Part shown: piece after piece, positions 33,798 through 42,053 of the stretch
How positions within the stretch are numbered: the first letter of the stretch is position 1
How the letters are laid out: every line of letters begins with the position of its first letter
Origin: Acidobacteriota bacterium
Lineage (GTDB): Bacteria > Aquificota > Aquificia > Aquificales > Aquificaceae
DNA: 64,000 bases
Direction: 5' to 3'
Assembly: GCA_003696155.1 (NCBI GenBank)
Contig: RFFP01000015.1
Location: 34,061-98,060 of the forward strand
Notes under the pieces: generated by a model
Seen by the model: only the letters and a program-made list of their open reading frames with translations
What the model was told of the DNA's origin: nothing
Databases searched by the model: none
Position numbers and translations under genes: made by a program

Positions 33798-35447
33798 TTA
33801 TATGTGTGCGTGGTATCCCTTGTAGTAAGCATAGGGGTGCCAGTCATCGGGGACTTCTACGGGGAACTTCTTGAAGTTGTTGGGACCCACTGGGGTTGTG
33901 GTCATGCTCCACTCAAGGGATGGAGACTTCCATGGGTTATCATCAGCCTTTGGACCCCACAGGCTCTTGACCCAGTTTATCAGAGAGAGAAGTATAGCAA
34001 CTGACATTATAAGGGCTCCAACTGTTTGTATTTGCATTAGCTGAACCCATTCGGGTATGGGTGGATAGTCGGGGTACCTTCTTGGCATACCATTAGCCAT
34101 GCCCATGTACATTTGGAAGAAAAACATAATGTTTGCACCTATGAGCATAAGCCAGAAGCTTAGCTTTCCAAGACCCTCTGAATACATCCTACCGGTGACC
34201 TTTGGATACCAGAAGTATATACCGCTGAAGGCAGCAAAAGTTAAAGCCATTCCAAGAACATAGTGAAAGTGACCCACTATAAAGAGGGAGTCAGAAATTC
34301 CAAGGTCTATGGAAACCATGGCGTTGGGTATGCCTGTAAGTCCACCTATCAAGAACATAAGTATGCCACCAAAGGTGAAAAGCATGGGTGTGTTATAACG
34401 TATGGATGCTTTGTGAAGGGTTGCAACCCAGTTGAATATTTTTATTCCGGTGGGCACTGCAACGAAGAGTGTAGTATAGGAGAAAAGAACCCTTGTCCAG
34501 TCTGGCACACCGGAGACAAACATGTGATGGACCCATGTTTCAAAGCCTACAAAAGCTATGGCGTATATGGCAAGAGCCATGGATATGTATCCAAATATGG
34601 GCTTCCTTGCCATGGTGGATATGACCTCGGAGAAGACACCAAATGCAGGCAGTATCATCACATACACAACAGGGTGAGAGTAGAACCACAGAAGGTGTTG
34701 ATAAAGTAGTGGGTCTCCACCGAGCATAGGATTGTAGAAGTTGGTTCCTAAGTATTTGTCGGTAAAGAGAAGTATCACGCTACCCATTAGAGCAGGAACA
34801 CCAAAAAGTTGTATAAGGCTCGCTGCCATTATTGCGTGCACAAAGAGGTTTAGCTTTGTCCAACCAATGCCCTTTGCCCTCATGCTTACTATGGTGGTTA
34901 TCATGTTAACCGAACCGCCTGTGGAGGATATGCTGTAAAGGAGCACTATAAGAACATAAAGAGATGTAGGACCAGCGTTGTCGTTCATAGAGTAAGGTGC
35001 ATAACCTGTCCAGAGCATCTTAATCCAGTTGGGGGGAAGCAGGGTAAGCAGAACTAAAAGACTTGCACCAAAAAAGGACCAGTAGCTGAAGGAATTAAGC
35101 CTTGGGAAAGCCACATCCCTAGCACCTATCATAAGGGGGACCAAAAAGTTGGCAAATCCACCACCCCATACAACGACCGCCCACCATAGAAGCATAATTG
35201 CACCGTGACCGGTAAGTATGTAGTTGTAAAGGTCTGCTCCCTCCTGTCCGAACATACCGGGCAAGTGTATGCCGGGGGCTGTCTGCTCAAACCTTATGAT
35301 GAGACCAAAAAGCCCTGCAACCACAAAGAAGACCAGGGATGTGATAAAGTAGAGCATCCCTACCTTTTTGTGGTCTGTGGTAAATATCCACTCCTTTAGA
35401 GTGGCACCGTACCATGTTCCCGATGGTGGCACATGTGCTACAGCCAT
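33798..35447 (-). CDS. ctaD: Cytochrome c oxidase subunit I, A2-type haem-copper oxidase
   Basis: A 549-residue, twelve-helix catalytic subunit. The CuB/haem ligand helices are visible: GHGAIML (low-spin haem His), HLLWFYSHPVVYVMILP, THHMFVSG-like (WVHHMFVSGVP), and FIVGHFHYVLGMALT near the C-terminus. The helix VI motif is YSHPVVY rather than GHPEVY: the K-channel tyrosine is kept and the D-channel glutamate is replaced by the Tyr-Ser pair, defining the A2 subfamily described in thermophiles. Sco, subunits II and III are encoded upstream. AGGAGG precedes the ATG. Confidence 0.96.
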   Translation of the reverse strand: MAVAHVPPSGTWYGATLKEWIFTTDHKKVGMLYFITSLVFFVVAGLFGLIIRFEQTAPGIHLPGMFGQEGADLYNYILTGHGAIMLLWWAVVVWGGGFANFLVPLMIGARDVAFPRLNSFSYWSFFGASLLVLLTLLPPNWIKMLWTGYAPYSMNDNAGPTSLYVLIVLLYSISSTGGSVNMITTIVSMRAKGIGWTKLNLFVHAIMAASLIQLFGVPALMGSVILLFTDKYLGTNFYNPMLGGDPLLYQHLLWFYSHPVVYVMILPAFGVFSEVISTMARKPIFGYISMALAIYAIAFVGFETWVHHMFVSGVPDWTRVLFSYTTLFVAVPTGIKIFNWVATLHKASIRYNTPMLFTFGGILMFLIGGLTGIPNAMVSIDLGISDSLFIVGHFHYVLGMALTFAAFSGIYFWYPKVTGRMYSEGLGKLSFWLMLIGANIMFFFQMYMGMANGMPRRYPDYPPIPEWVQLMQIQTVGALIMSVAILLSLINWVKSLWGPKADDNPWKSPSLEWSMTTTPVGPNNFKKFPVEVPDDWHPYAYYKGYHAHI

Positions 35448-35465
35448 CTTTGCACCTCCTTTATA

Positions 35466-36245
35466 TTATTGTGTTGCTTGCTGGGGAGCTTGCTCCGCAG
35501 GAGCTGGCTGCTGAGCCCCCTGAGTAGGACCCAGCCACTTGTTGAACTCTTCCTCAGATACAGCCTTCAGGACAGTTGCCATCCTTGAGTGCCATGTACC
35601 GCAGTACTCTCTGCAGAATACCCAGTACTCACCGGGTTTGTTAAACTGGAACCAAAGCTTGGTAATCCTACCAGGAACGCAGTCTTCTGTAACCCTCGCC
35701 TCGTGAACAAAGAAGGAGTGTATAACATCCCTTGAAGTGCAGTAGACCTTTACAGGTTTTCCGGCTGGTATATAAGCCTTCACGCTGTCATCTATCTTCT
35801 CTGGCATAAGGTAGATGTTCTTTTCTGGGTCTGCTACCTGGTTGAAGAAGGTGTAGACCTTTTTACCGTTGGGATACTCTATCTCCCAACCCCACATAAA
35901 GGCGGTAACCTTTAGCTCCAGGGCACCCTCGGGTGCTTGTCTTTGCTTTACAAAGTTTGCAAAGGAGTAAGTACCCAAAAAGAGGACTATTATGGTAGGT
36001 ATGACAGTCCAAACTATCTCTAAGGCTGTATTTCCTTCTATGTGTTCTCCCTCCTCATTTTTGCCAGGCTTGTAATGGTATTTGACCATGAAATAAACAG
36101 ATGGGATGGCTACTATTAGGTATATGGCTACCGCAACCCAAAACCAAACGGTTACCGAGTTTTCCCAGTATGCTCTTGGATAGGCGAATATATCCTCCGC
36201 CATGGCACCGCTGGAGAGTGCCAACAGCACAAGAATCTTTCTCAT
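35466..36245 (-). CDS. ctaC: Cytochrome c oxidase subunit II (CuA)
   Basis: A 259-residue protein with a signal peptide (MRKILVLLALSSGAMA), two membrane helices, and a cupredoxin domain ending in the CuA motif CREYCGTWHSRM (CxxxCxxxHxxM) near residues 205-216, with the upstream CuA His in DVIHSFFVHEARV. The C-terminus is Gln/Pro/Ala-rich (…APAEQAPQQATQ). There is no fused cytochrome c domain, so a separate cytochrome c must donate. Its start overlaps sco by 4 nt. Confidence 0.95.
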   Translation of the reverse strand: MRKILVLLALSSGAMAEDIFAYPRAYWENSVTVWFWVAVAIYLIVAIPSVYFMVKYHYKPGKNEEGEHIEGNTALEIVWTVIPTIIVLFLGTYSFANFVKQRQAPEGALELKVTAFMWGWEIEYPNGKKVYTFFNQVADPEKNIYLMPEKIDDSVKAYIPAGKPVKVYCTSRDVIHSFFVHEARVTEDCVPGRITKLWFQFNKPGEYWVFCREYCGTWHSRMATVLKAVSEEEFNKWLGPTQGAQQPAPAEQAPQQATQ

Positions 36246-37018
36246 GTTCTAACCTCCTTCCTTCTTTTTACAAGCAAAAGGGCATGTAATAGGGTAAGGC
36301 CTGTGAGCACTACCCCACCAAGGGCAAAGACAAGCACAGGATTCAGTCCGTACTTCCCCGTGTTTGGGTCGTACTTGAAGCACACCATGTAAGCAACGTC
36401 CACTAGGGTGTTTTTGGTTATTCTAAAGGTCTCGGCTTCCGCAAGAGCTATTCTAAATTCCCTTTCCCTTGGAGATATACCGTAGAGGTACCTGACTATC
36501 TTGCCATCCGGGGCAATGAAGATGACCACATTGGGATGGACAAAAACTCTATCCTGCCTTGAGTAGAAGAACCTATAGCCCAAGGATTGGGTAAGCTTCT
36601 GTATGTCTTTCTCTCTCATTATGCCAAAGGTCCACTTTGGATTAGAAACACCCAGCTGTGATTTGAACCTTCTTATGTCCTGAAGGGTGTCCTCTCTGTC
36701 AAAGGATAGCACCAGAAGGTTTGCATCCTTACCCAAATTCTTCGTAGCTTCAAGGGAAGACTTGACTATTAAAGGACATGCGGAATCGCAGGTAAAGTAG
36801 GCAAGAATCAGAGCTGTGGGTCTGTTCCTTATAAGCTCATAAAGCCTTAATACCTTACCATCTTCTGTGGTTATGCTCACGTCTGCTACCTTGTTGCCTA
36901 GGTACTTCTCCTCTTCTATACGCATTATTTCCGCGTTGAACATGCTAGGAGAGCTCTTGGGCTGTGGTGTGCCAAAGGCAAAGACCCAAAGCAGAAGAAG
37001 TAGGACTAACCCTCTCAT
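36242..37018 (-). CDS. sco: SCO1/SenC copper chaperone for CuA assembly
   Basis: A 258-residue protein with an N-terminal signal or anchor (MRGLVLLLLLWVFAFG), a thioredoxin-like domain with the copper-binding pair in YFTCDSACPLIV (CxxxC) near residue 78 and the conserved His in VFVHPNVVIF near 162, and an extra C-terminal membrane helix (VLVFALGGVVLTGLTLLHALLLV). The second helix is less common in Sco proteins. It lies between ctaE and ctaC, as expected of an assembly factor. Confidence 0.93.
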   Translation of the reverse strand: MRGLVLLLLLWVFAFGTPQPKSSPSMFNAEIMRIEEEKYLGNKVADVSITTEDGKVLRLYELIRNRPTALILAYFTCDSACPLIVKSSLEATKNLGKDANLLVLSFDREDTLQDIRRFKSQLGVSNPKWTFGIMREKDIQKLTQSLGYRFFYSRQDRVFVHPNVVIFIAPDGKIVRYLYGISPREREFRIALAEAETFRITKNTLVDVAYMVCFKYDPNTGKYGLNPVLVFALGGVVLTGLTLLHALLLVKRRKEVRT

Positions 37019-37021
37019 GGC

Positions 37022-37798
37022 TTAAAACTTCCCGTAAGAACCCACTATGTAAGCTGTGCCTGCAACCAAAAGCCAAGCCAGGTCAACAAAGTGCCAGTAA
37101 TAGCTTGCCGCCCTTGCGGGTGTTTTCTTACCTAAAGCCTTACCGCTGTTTATCAGAAGTACAAACTGCATACCAATACCTACAAGCACGTGAGAAGCAT
37201 GTATACCCGTTAGAGTGTAAAAGCCCGTCCCGTACATGTTAGAGCTTATGGTAAAGCCCTTTGCCCACAGATGGAGCCACTCCCATGCGTGAAGCACTAA
37301 GAACACGGTCCCCAAGATTATGGTAGCAATAAGCCAGAGCCTGTAACCTCCAAGGTCGTTGTGTTCTATGCTATGCTCCGCCTTCCAGATGGTGAAGCTA
37401 GAAGTCCAAAGGATAAGGGTTAAAAGGGCTACCAGGGCTAAGTTCATACCACCGGGTGGTATCCATTCCCTTACCCACACATCCGCATGGTTTACCCTTG
37501 CCATCCAAAAGCCAGCAAAGACGGTACCGAATATGACCACCTCCGCAAAAACAAACCAAACTATACCCTGAAAGCCAAGCCCCTCGTCATGACCCTTTGA
37601 GAAGTACTCGTTGGCCCAGCCGGCTATACCAAGAATGAAGAGGACCAGCCCTATACCCCCTGTAACCACAGCCACCATAGCCATCTTCCATGTAAAGTAG
37701 GCTATGGCTGCAAGGGATAGGAAAAAGGGCGACAGACCTACTGGCAAAGCCCAGGGACTAACCTCATGATGGACCGCGTGGCTTCCCTCATGCGCCAT
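37022..37798 (-). CDS. ctaE: Cytochrome c oxidase subunit III
   Basis: A 258-residue, seven-helix protein: EVVIFGTVFAGFWMARVN, AWEWLHLWAKGFTISSNMYGTGFYTLTGIHASHVLVGIG and YWHFVDLAWLLVAGTAYIVGSYG are the standard landmarks of subunit III. It is the first gene of the operon; AGGAGG precedes the ATG and a TTGACA-17-TATATC promoter lies at 37868-37840. Confidence 0.95.
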   Translation of the reverse strand: MAHEGSHAVHHEVSPWALPVGLSPFFLSLAAIAYFTWKMAMVAVVTGGIGLVLFILGIAGWANEYFSKGHDEGLGFQGIVWFVFAEVVIFGTVFAGFWMARVNHADVWVREWIPPGGMNLALVALLTLILWTSSFTIWKAEHSIEHNDLGGYRLWLIATIILGTVFLVLHAWEWLHLWAKGFTISSNMYGTGFYTLTGIHASHVLVGIGMQFVLLINSGKALGKKTPARAASYYWHFVDLAWLLVAGTAYIVGSYGKF

Positions 37799-37829
37799 CT
37801 TTCACCTCCTTATGATTTTATAAATGACA

Positions 37830-37868
37830 TATATCAAATGATATAAATCATTCTTATGTCTTTGTCAA
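37830..37868 (-). promoter_or_regulatory. Promoter of the cta operon with a palindrome over the -10
   Basis: On the minus strand TTGACA (37868-37863), 17 nt, TATATC (37845-37840). The -10 lies in the perfect inverted repeat TATATCA-AA-TGATATA (37830-37845). This spacing suggests an operator that could block polymerase, or a palindromic -10 able to fire both ways toward the dienelactone hydrolase gene. Confidence 0.6.
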
Positions 37869-37935
37869 GAGGCTTTATAACCTAAATCCAAGAACTGGGC
37901 TAAAATTATTAGCAAAAAGCTAAAGGAGGTATGCC

Positions 37936-38640
37936 ATGGGAAGGATGGTATCCTTTACTAAGGATGGAGTGGATGTCTCTGGCTACCTTGCAGAGCCTGA
38001 GTTTGGCAAAGGTCCCATTGTATTTGTATTCCATGAGTGGTGGGGGCTTGTGGACCACATAAAAGATGTGTGCGACCGGTATGCTAAAGAGGGCTTTTTT
38101 GCCTTTGGTATTGACCTTTACAAAGGTAAGACTGCCAGCGACCCAGAGAACGCGGGTAGGCTCATGCAGGACCTTTTTCAAAACAGGCTTTCAGAGGCTG
38201 AGAAGATGGTTGAGGCTTCCATAAGGCACTTTAAAGAACAGGATATAGGCTATGTGGCGAGGGTAGGAGAGTTTATGCTGGGAGCTACGGGCTTTTGTTG
38301 TGGGGGCACCTGCACCTGGTACTTTGGAGCCAAGTTCTTTGAGGACTTTAAAGCCTTAGTGCCTTACTATGGTCTTTACAACATAGTACCCATAGACTTT
38401 TCAAAGATAGAGGCACCGGTGCTTGCAGTACATGCGGGTATGGATGCCTTCATACCTCTATCTGAGGTTACCAAAGCCATAGAGGAGTGCAATAAAAACA
38501 AGGTAAACGCCCAATTTGTCATATATTCGGGTGTGGACCATGCCTTCTTTAACGACGCAAGACCTGAGGTTTACCATGAGGAGTATGCTAACGACGTATG
38601 GGAAAAGACTGTAGCCTTCTTCAACAAGCACCTTAAATGA
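37936..38640 (+). CDS. Dienelactone hydrolase family protein
   Basis: A 234-residue alpha/beta hydrolase. The triad of the DLH family is visible: nucleophile Cys in GATGFCCGGTC near residue 120, Asp in VHAGMDAFIP near 175 and His in SGVDHAFFN near 205. N-terminal FHEWWGLVDHIKDVCDRYA matches the family. The natural substrate is unknown; autotrophs often carry such genes without aromatic degradation. AAAGGAGG precedes the ATG. It overlaps cstA by 4 nt. Confidence 0.9.
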   Translation: MGRMVSFTKDGVDVSGYLAEPEFGKGPIVFVFHEWWGLVDHIKDVCDRYAKEGFFAFGIDLYKGKTASDPENAGRLMQDLFQNRLSEAEKMVEASIRHFKEQDIGYVARVGEFMLGATGFCCGGTCTWYFGAKFFEDFKALVPYYGLYNIVPIDFSKIEAPVLAVHAGMDAFIPLSEVTKAIEECNKNKVNAQFVIYSGVDHAFFNDARPEVYHEEYANDVWEKTVAFFNKHLK

Positions 38641-40664
38641 CGTGGCGTGAGAGGACTGTTTTAATAGCGGTTTCTTCAGTAGGTGCCGTAGCTTTTGGTG
38701 TATTAGCCCTCAGTAGGGGCGAGTCCGTTGGAGCCATATGGCTCCTTATAGCCACCGTATGCATTTACTTTATAGGCTACAGATTTTACAGCCACTTTAT
38801 AGCTTACAGGGTCTTTGAGGTTGATGACTCCTATCCCACACCCGCCCACAGGTTTTACAACAAACTAGACTACGTGCCCACAAATAGATGGGTTCTATTT
38901 GGACATCACTTTGCATCCATATCGGGTGCTGGTCCTTTGGTAGGACCTGTGCTTGCTGCTCAGATGGGATATCTGCCGGGGATTCTTTGGATATTGGTGG
39001 GTGCTGTGCTGGCGGGATGTGTTCAGGACATGGTGGTGCTCGCCGTTTCTATGCGTAAGGGTGGCAAAAGTTTAGGTCAGATAGCAAGAGAAGAGCTTGG
39101 AAGGGCCGGAGGCTTTATAACCCTCCTTGTGATTTATAGCATACTCATAATACTTCTTGCGGTCCTCGGGCTTGTGGTTATAAAAGCCCTTGCCCAGAGT
39201 CCATGGGCAACCTTTTCCGTGTTTATGACCATACCTATAGCCATGCTTATGGGTGTTTACATGTGGCATATAAGGCCTGGGGCGGTGATGCAGTCTTTTA
39301 TCTTTGGATCTCTTGCTCTAATGGTTAGTCTATATCTGGGTAGATTGGTAGCTAAGCACGAGACCCTTAGCAAGGTCTTCACCCTCTCCGAACCCCAGCT
39401 TGCTATAGCTCTTATGATATATGGCTTTTTTGCCTCCGTTCTGCCTGTGTGGCTACTCCTTGCCCCGAGGGACTACCTTAGCACCTTTTTAAAGCTTGGG
39501 ACCGTCTTTTTTATAGCCCTTGCGGTAGCTGTAGTAAACCCAGAGGTTAAGATGCCCGCACTCACTCAGTTTGCTTACACAGGGTATGGTCCCGTGTGGA
39601 AAGGGGACCTTTTTCCCTTTCTCTTTATAACCATAGCCTGCGGTGCAGTGTCTGGCTTTCATTCTCTTATATCTTCTGGCACTACACCCAAGATGATAGA
39701 TAAGGAGGGTGACATAAGGTTAGTAGGCTATGGGGGTATGCTTGGCGAGTCCTTTGTGGCTGTTATGGCTCTTATTGCAGCAGTATCCATGGAACCGGGT
39801 GTTTACTTTGCCATAAACAGCCCAGCCTCGGAGATAGGCAAGACGGTTCAAGAGGCTGCTGCCAAAATATCCAGCTGGGGCTTTCATATAACCCCAGAGG
39901 AGCTCCAAAATATGGCAAAGAGGATAGAGGAAGGGACCATACTTTCAAGGACTGGAGGAGCTCCTGCCCTGGCAATAGGTATGGCTCTCATATTCGCTAA
40001 ACTGACAGGAGAAGTTCTTTTGGCCTTCTGGTACCACTTTGCCATACTCTTTGAGGCGGTCTTTATCCTTACCACCATAGACACGGGGACAAGGGTAGGA
40101 AGGTATATACTTCAAGATCTTCTTTCAGGCTTGTCCCAAGGTTTTAGAAACTACAGAAATATCTGGGTGAACATGCTCACAAGCGGTATAACCGTGCTTG
40201 GTTGGGGTTATTTCCTCTACGTGGGGGTAGTAGACCCATACGGCGGCATAAAAACCCTATGGCCCCTTTTTGGCATAGCAAACCAGCTCTTGGCTACCAC
40301 AGCCCTTGTGGTAGTTACCGTATATCTTATAAACCTGGATAAGCTAAGGTACGCATGGGTTACGGGCATTCCAGCTCTCTTTCTTTCTATAAACACCATA
40401 ACCGCAGGTCTTTTAAGGGTCTTTCATGAGGACAAAGCTATAGGATTTCTCGCCCAGGCGGAGTTTTTGAGAAGGGCTATAGAAATGGGAAACTTACCCC
40501 CTGCAGTGCCAAGCCTTGAGATAGCTAATAGGCTTGTTTTCAACAACTACGTAAATGCATTTATGGCTATTCTTTATGTGTCACTCGTAACTGCAGTGAT
40601 AGTCCTAGCCATATACAGGGCTTACATTAGACTAAAAAAAACACTTAGGGGGAAACCTGTTTAG
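38637..40664 (+). CDS. cstA: Carbon starvation protein CstA family transporter
   Basis: A 675-residue membrane protein with about sixteen helices. Marks: DYVPTNRWVLFGHHFASISGAGPLVGPVLAAQMGYLPG near residue 80, GCVQDMVVLAVSMRKGGKSLGQIAREELG, and FHSLISSGTTPKMIDKEGDIRLVGYGGML. The family imports peptides or pyruvate. An autotroph with a pyruvate dehydrogenase operon in the same window could use it for pyruvate uptake; this is inference. Confidence 0.93.
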   Translation: MTWRERTVLIAVSSVGAVAFGVLALSRGESVGAIWLLIATVCIYFIGYRFYSHFIAYRVFEVDDSYPTPAHRFYNKLDYVPTNRWVLFGHHFASISGAGPLVGPVLAAQMGYLPGILWILVGAVLAGCVQDMVVLAVSMRKGGKSLGQIAREELGRAGGFITLLVIYSILIILLAVLGLVVIKALAQSPWATFSVFMTIPIAMLMGVYMWHIRPGAVMQSFIFGSLALMVSLYLGRLVAKHETLSKVFTLSEPQLAIALMIYGFFASVLPVWLLLAPRDYLSTFLKLGTVFFIALAVAVVNPEVKMPALTQFAYTGYGPVWKGDLFPFLFITIACGAVSGFHSLISSGTTPKMIDKEGDIRLVGYGGMLGESFVAVMALIAAVSMEPGVYFAINSPASEIGKTVQEAAAKISSWGFHITPEELQNMAKRIEEGTILSRTGGAPALAIGMALIFAKLTGEVLLAFWYHFAILFEAVFILTTIDTGTRVGRYILQDLLSGLSQGFRNYRNIWVNMLTSGITVLGWGYFLYVGVVDPYGGIKTLWPLFGIANQLLATTALVVVTVYLINLDKLRYAWVTGIPALFLSINTITAGLLRVFHEDKAIGFLAQAEFLRRAIEMGNLPPAVPSLEIANRLVFNNYVNAFMAILYVSLVTAVIVLAIYRAYIRLKKTLRGKPV

Positions 40665-40687
40665 CAAGTTCAATAATAGAATAAAAA

Positions 40688-40701
40688 GCCCCCTCAGGGG
40701 C
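40688..40701 (-). terminator. Terminator between cstA and the bd-like oxidase genes
   Basis: GCCCC (40688-40692), loop CTCA, GGGGC (40697-40701). On the minus strand the stem is followed by TTTTTAT, so it ends the bd-like oxidase transcript; on the plus strand it has no T-run. This is the only convergent junction in the window with an intergenic gap. Confidence 0.75.
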
Positions 40702-40732
40702 AGGAGGCAAAAGATGGGCGCACGAGGGATTT

Positions 40733-42049
40733 CTAAACGTAGTTTCTCACTATCACTATAAGACCAACACCTATAAAGACCATAGCCCAAAGGGTAACGA
40801 GGAAAACGGACAGATCTCCAAGCCTGTGCTCTGTCTCGCTAGCCTCGTACACCTTGCCTTTTGGAGTCCTTCCGGCTTGATAAGCCATCCACCAAGCGTA
40901 GGCGTAAAGCAAAAGCCCACCTAGAGTGGTGCCCAGGAAGAGCATGGGAGAGAGGAGCTCAAGGTTCACCTTGTACTCGTATATGGAGTATCCAAACCTT
41001 GCGGTAGAAGCCACCCTTATGTACTCCCTTAAGATGGCGATAAAGAGGGTGTTGACAGTGCAGGCAAGGAGCAAGGGTATGGACGTGGAAACGGGGCTTT
41101 TCTGAGCCATAAAGGCAACGCCCACAAATAGAGCCATAACAACTATGGAAAGGATAGAGAAGACACTACCCTTCACACCCCATTCGGAGGGTATGGTGGC
41201 AATATGTAGGATATGGCTCACAAACCAAAGAGCACTACCGTAGAAAGCAACCCTAGAGCCAAGCCTCGCAACCCAGCTGGCATACTCCTTTCCTATGTCC
41301 TCCCTTTTGCCAAAGTACCAACCATAGAGCATCATGAATATGCCGGTGACCGTCAGAGAGGGAAAGACAAGCAGGGACAGGTACCTAAAGGGATGGAAGG
41401 CGTATATGCCCCATCCGTGGTGGTTCATAGTGGTTCCACCGGAGGTGTACCACTGAACCCACCTTTCGGGGAAGAGGGACTGGTAGTTAACCACATGGAT
41501 GATAAAGCCTACAAAAAGCAAGAGTACCACACTACCTATGGAAAAGAGCATGGATTGAGATGTGCTAGCCCTTCTGAAGTAGGCAAACCACAGCAGATAG
41601 TAGCCTACAAGCAAAAGGACTATGAACATGATGTACCAGCTTGCGGAGAGGTTTGCGGAACTGTACCAAAGTGGATCGTAGATAACCTGATAGAAGAGCA
41701 AGGGAGCCACACCTATCACTATGGCTAAAGACACAGATACCTTGGAGAGCTCTATAAGACCCCTGGCAAGCCTTTGATAGTTGTCTTCCTTTTTGGTAAG
41801 GGCGTATATGGACAAGAGGAGCCCACCTACAGAAGTCCATACAAAAACCATATGGAGAGCCCATGTTAGGACTTGGAGGAGTTGCATGACCACTGGAAAG
41901 AAGGGAGCCCCTGCCGGGTCAGCCATTGTCTTCAGCATTCTGCCCACGTCCTGAGCAGCAAAGACGACCTTACCCAAGAGGAGCATACTACCCAAAATAC
42001 CAAGCAGTGACCACCTTACGAGGTTTTGTTGCACTGCATAGTTCTGCAT
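40733..42049 (-). CDS. Second subunit of a bd-like oxidase, CydA-related but lacking haem c
   Basis: A 438-residue protein with about eleven membrane helices. One helix reads LTWALHMVFVWTSVGGLLLS: His-x5-Thr-Ser-Val-Gly, the same pattern as in its upstream partner (IHVLASHTSVGASIL), so the two subunits look paralogous, as in CydAA' pairs, rather than CydA plus CydB. Other His residues lie in LFVGFIIHVVNYQ, MNHHGWGIYAFHPF and WFVSHILHIATIP. No CxxCH. It starts 4 nt after the first subunit's stop. The function, electron donor and whether it reduces O2 or another oxidant are unknown. Confidence 0.6.
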   Translation of the reverse strand: MQNYAVQQNLVRWSLLGILGSMLLLGKVVFAAQDVGRMLKTMADPAGAPFFPVVMQLLQVLTWALHMVFVWTSVGGLLLSIYALTKKEDNYQRLARGLIELSKVSVSLAIVIGVAPLLFYQVIYDPLWYSSANLSASWYIMFIVLLLVGYYLLWFAYFRRASTSQSMLFSIGSVVLLLFVGFIIHVVNYQSLFPERWVQWYTSGGTTMNHHGWGIYAFHPFRYLSLLVFPSLTVTGIFMMLYGWYFGKREDIGKEYASWVARLGSRVAFYGSALWFVSHILHIATIPSEWGVKGSVFSILSIVVMALFVGVAFMAQKSPVSTSIPLLLACTVNTLFIAILREYIRVASTARFGYSIYEYKVNLELLSPMLFLGTTLGGLLLYAYAWWMAYQAGRTPKGKVYEASETEHRLGDLSVFLVTLWAMVFIGVGLIVIVRNYV

Positions 42050-42053
42050 GGCC

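Noticed and set aside
34263..34709. Plus-strand open frame (148 codons) opposite ctaD
   Set aside because: Shadow of subunit I codon usage; low-complexity Tyr/Gly/Lys/Cys translation and no independent signals.
41213..41728. Long plus-strand open frame (171 codons) opposite the second bd-like oxidase subunit
   Set aside because: It is fully antisense to a conserved membrane protein; the translation is rich in Gly, Pro and charged residues without domain sense, and no ribosome site precedes it.
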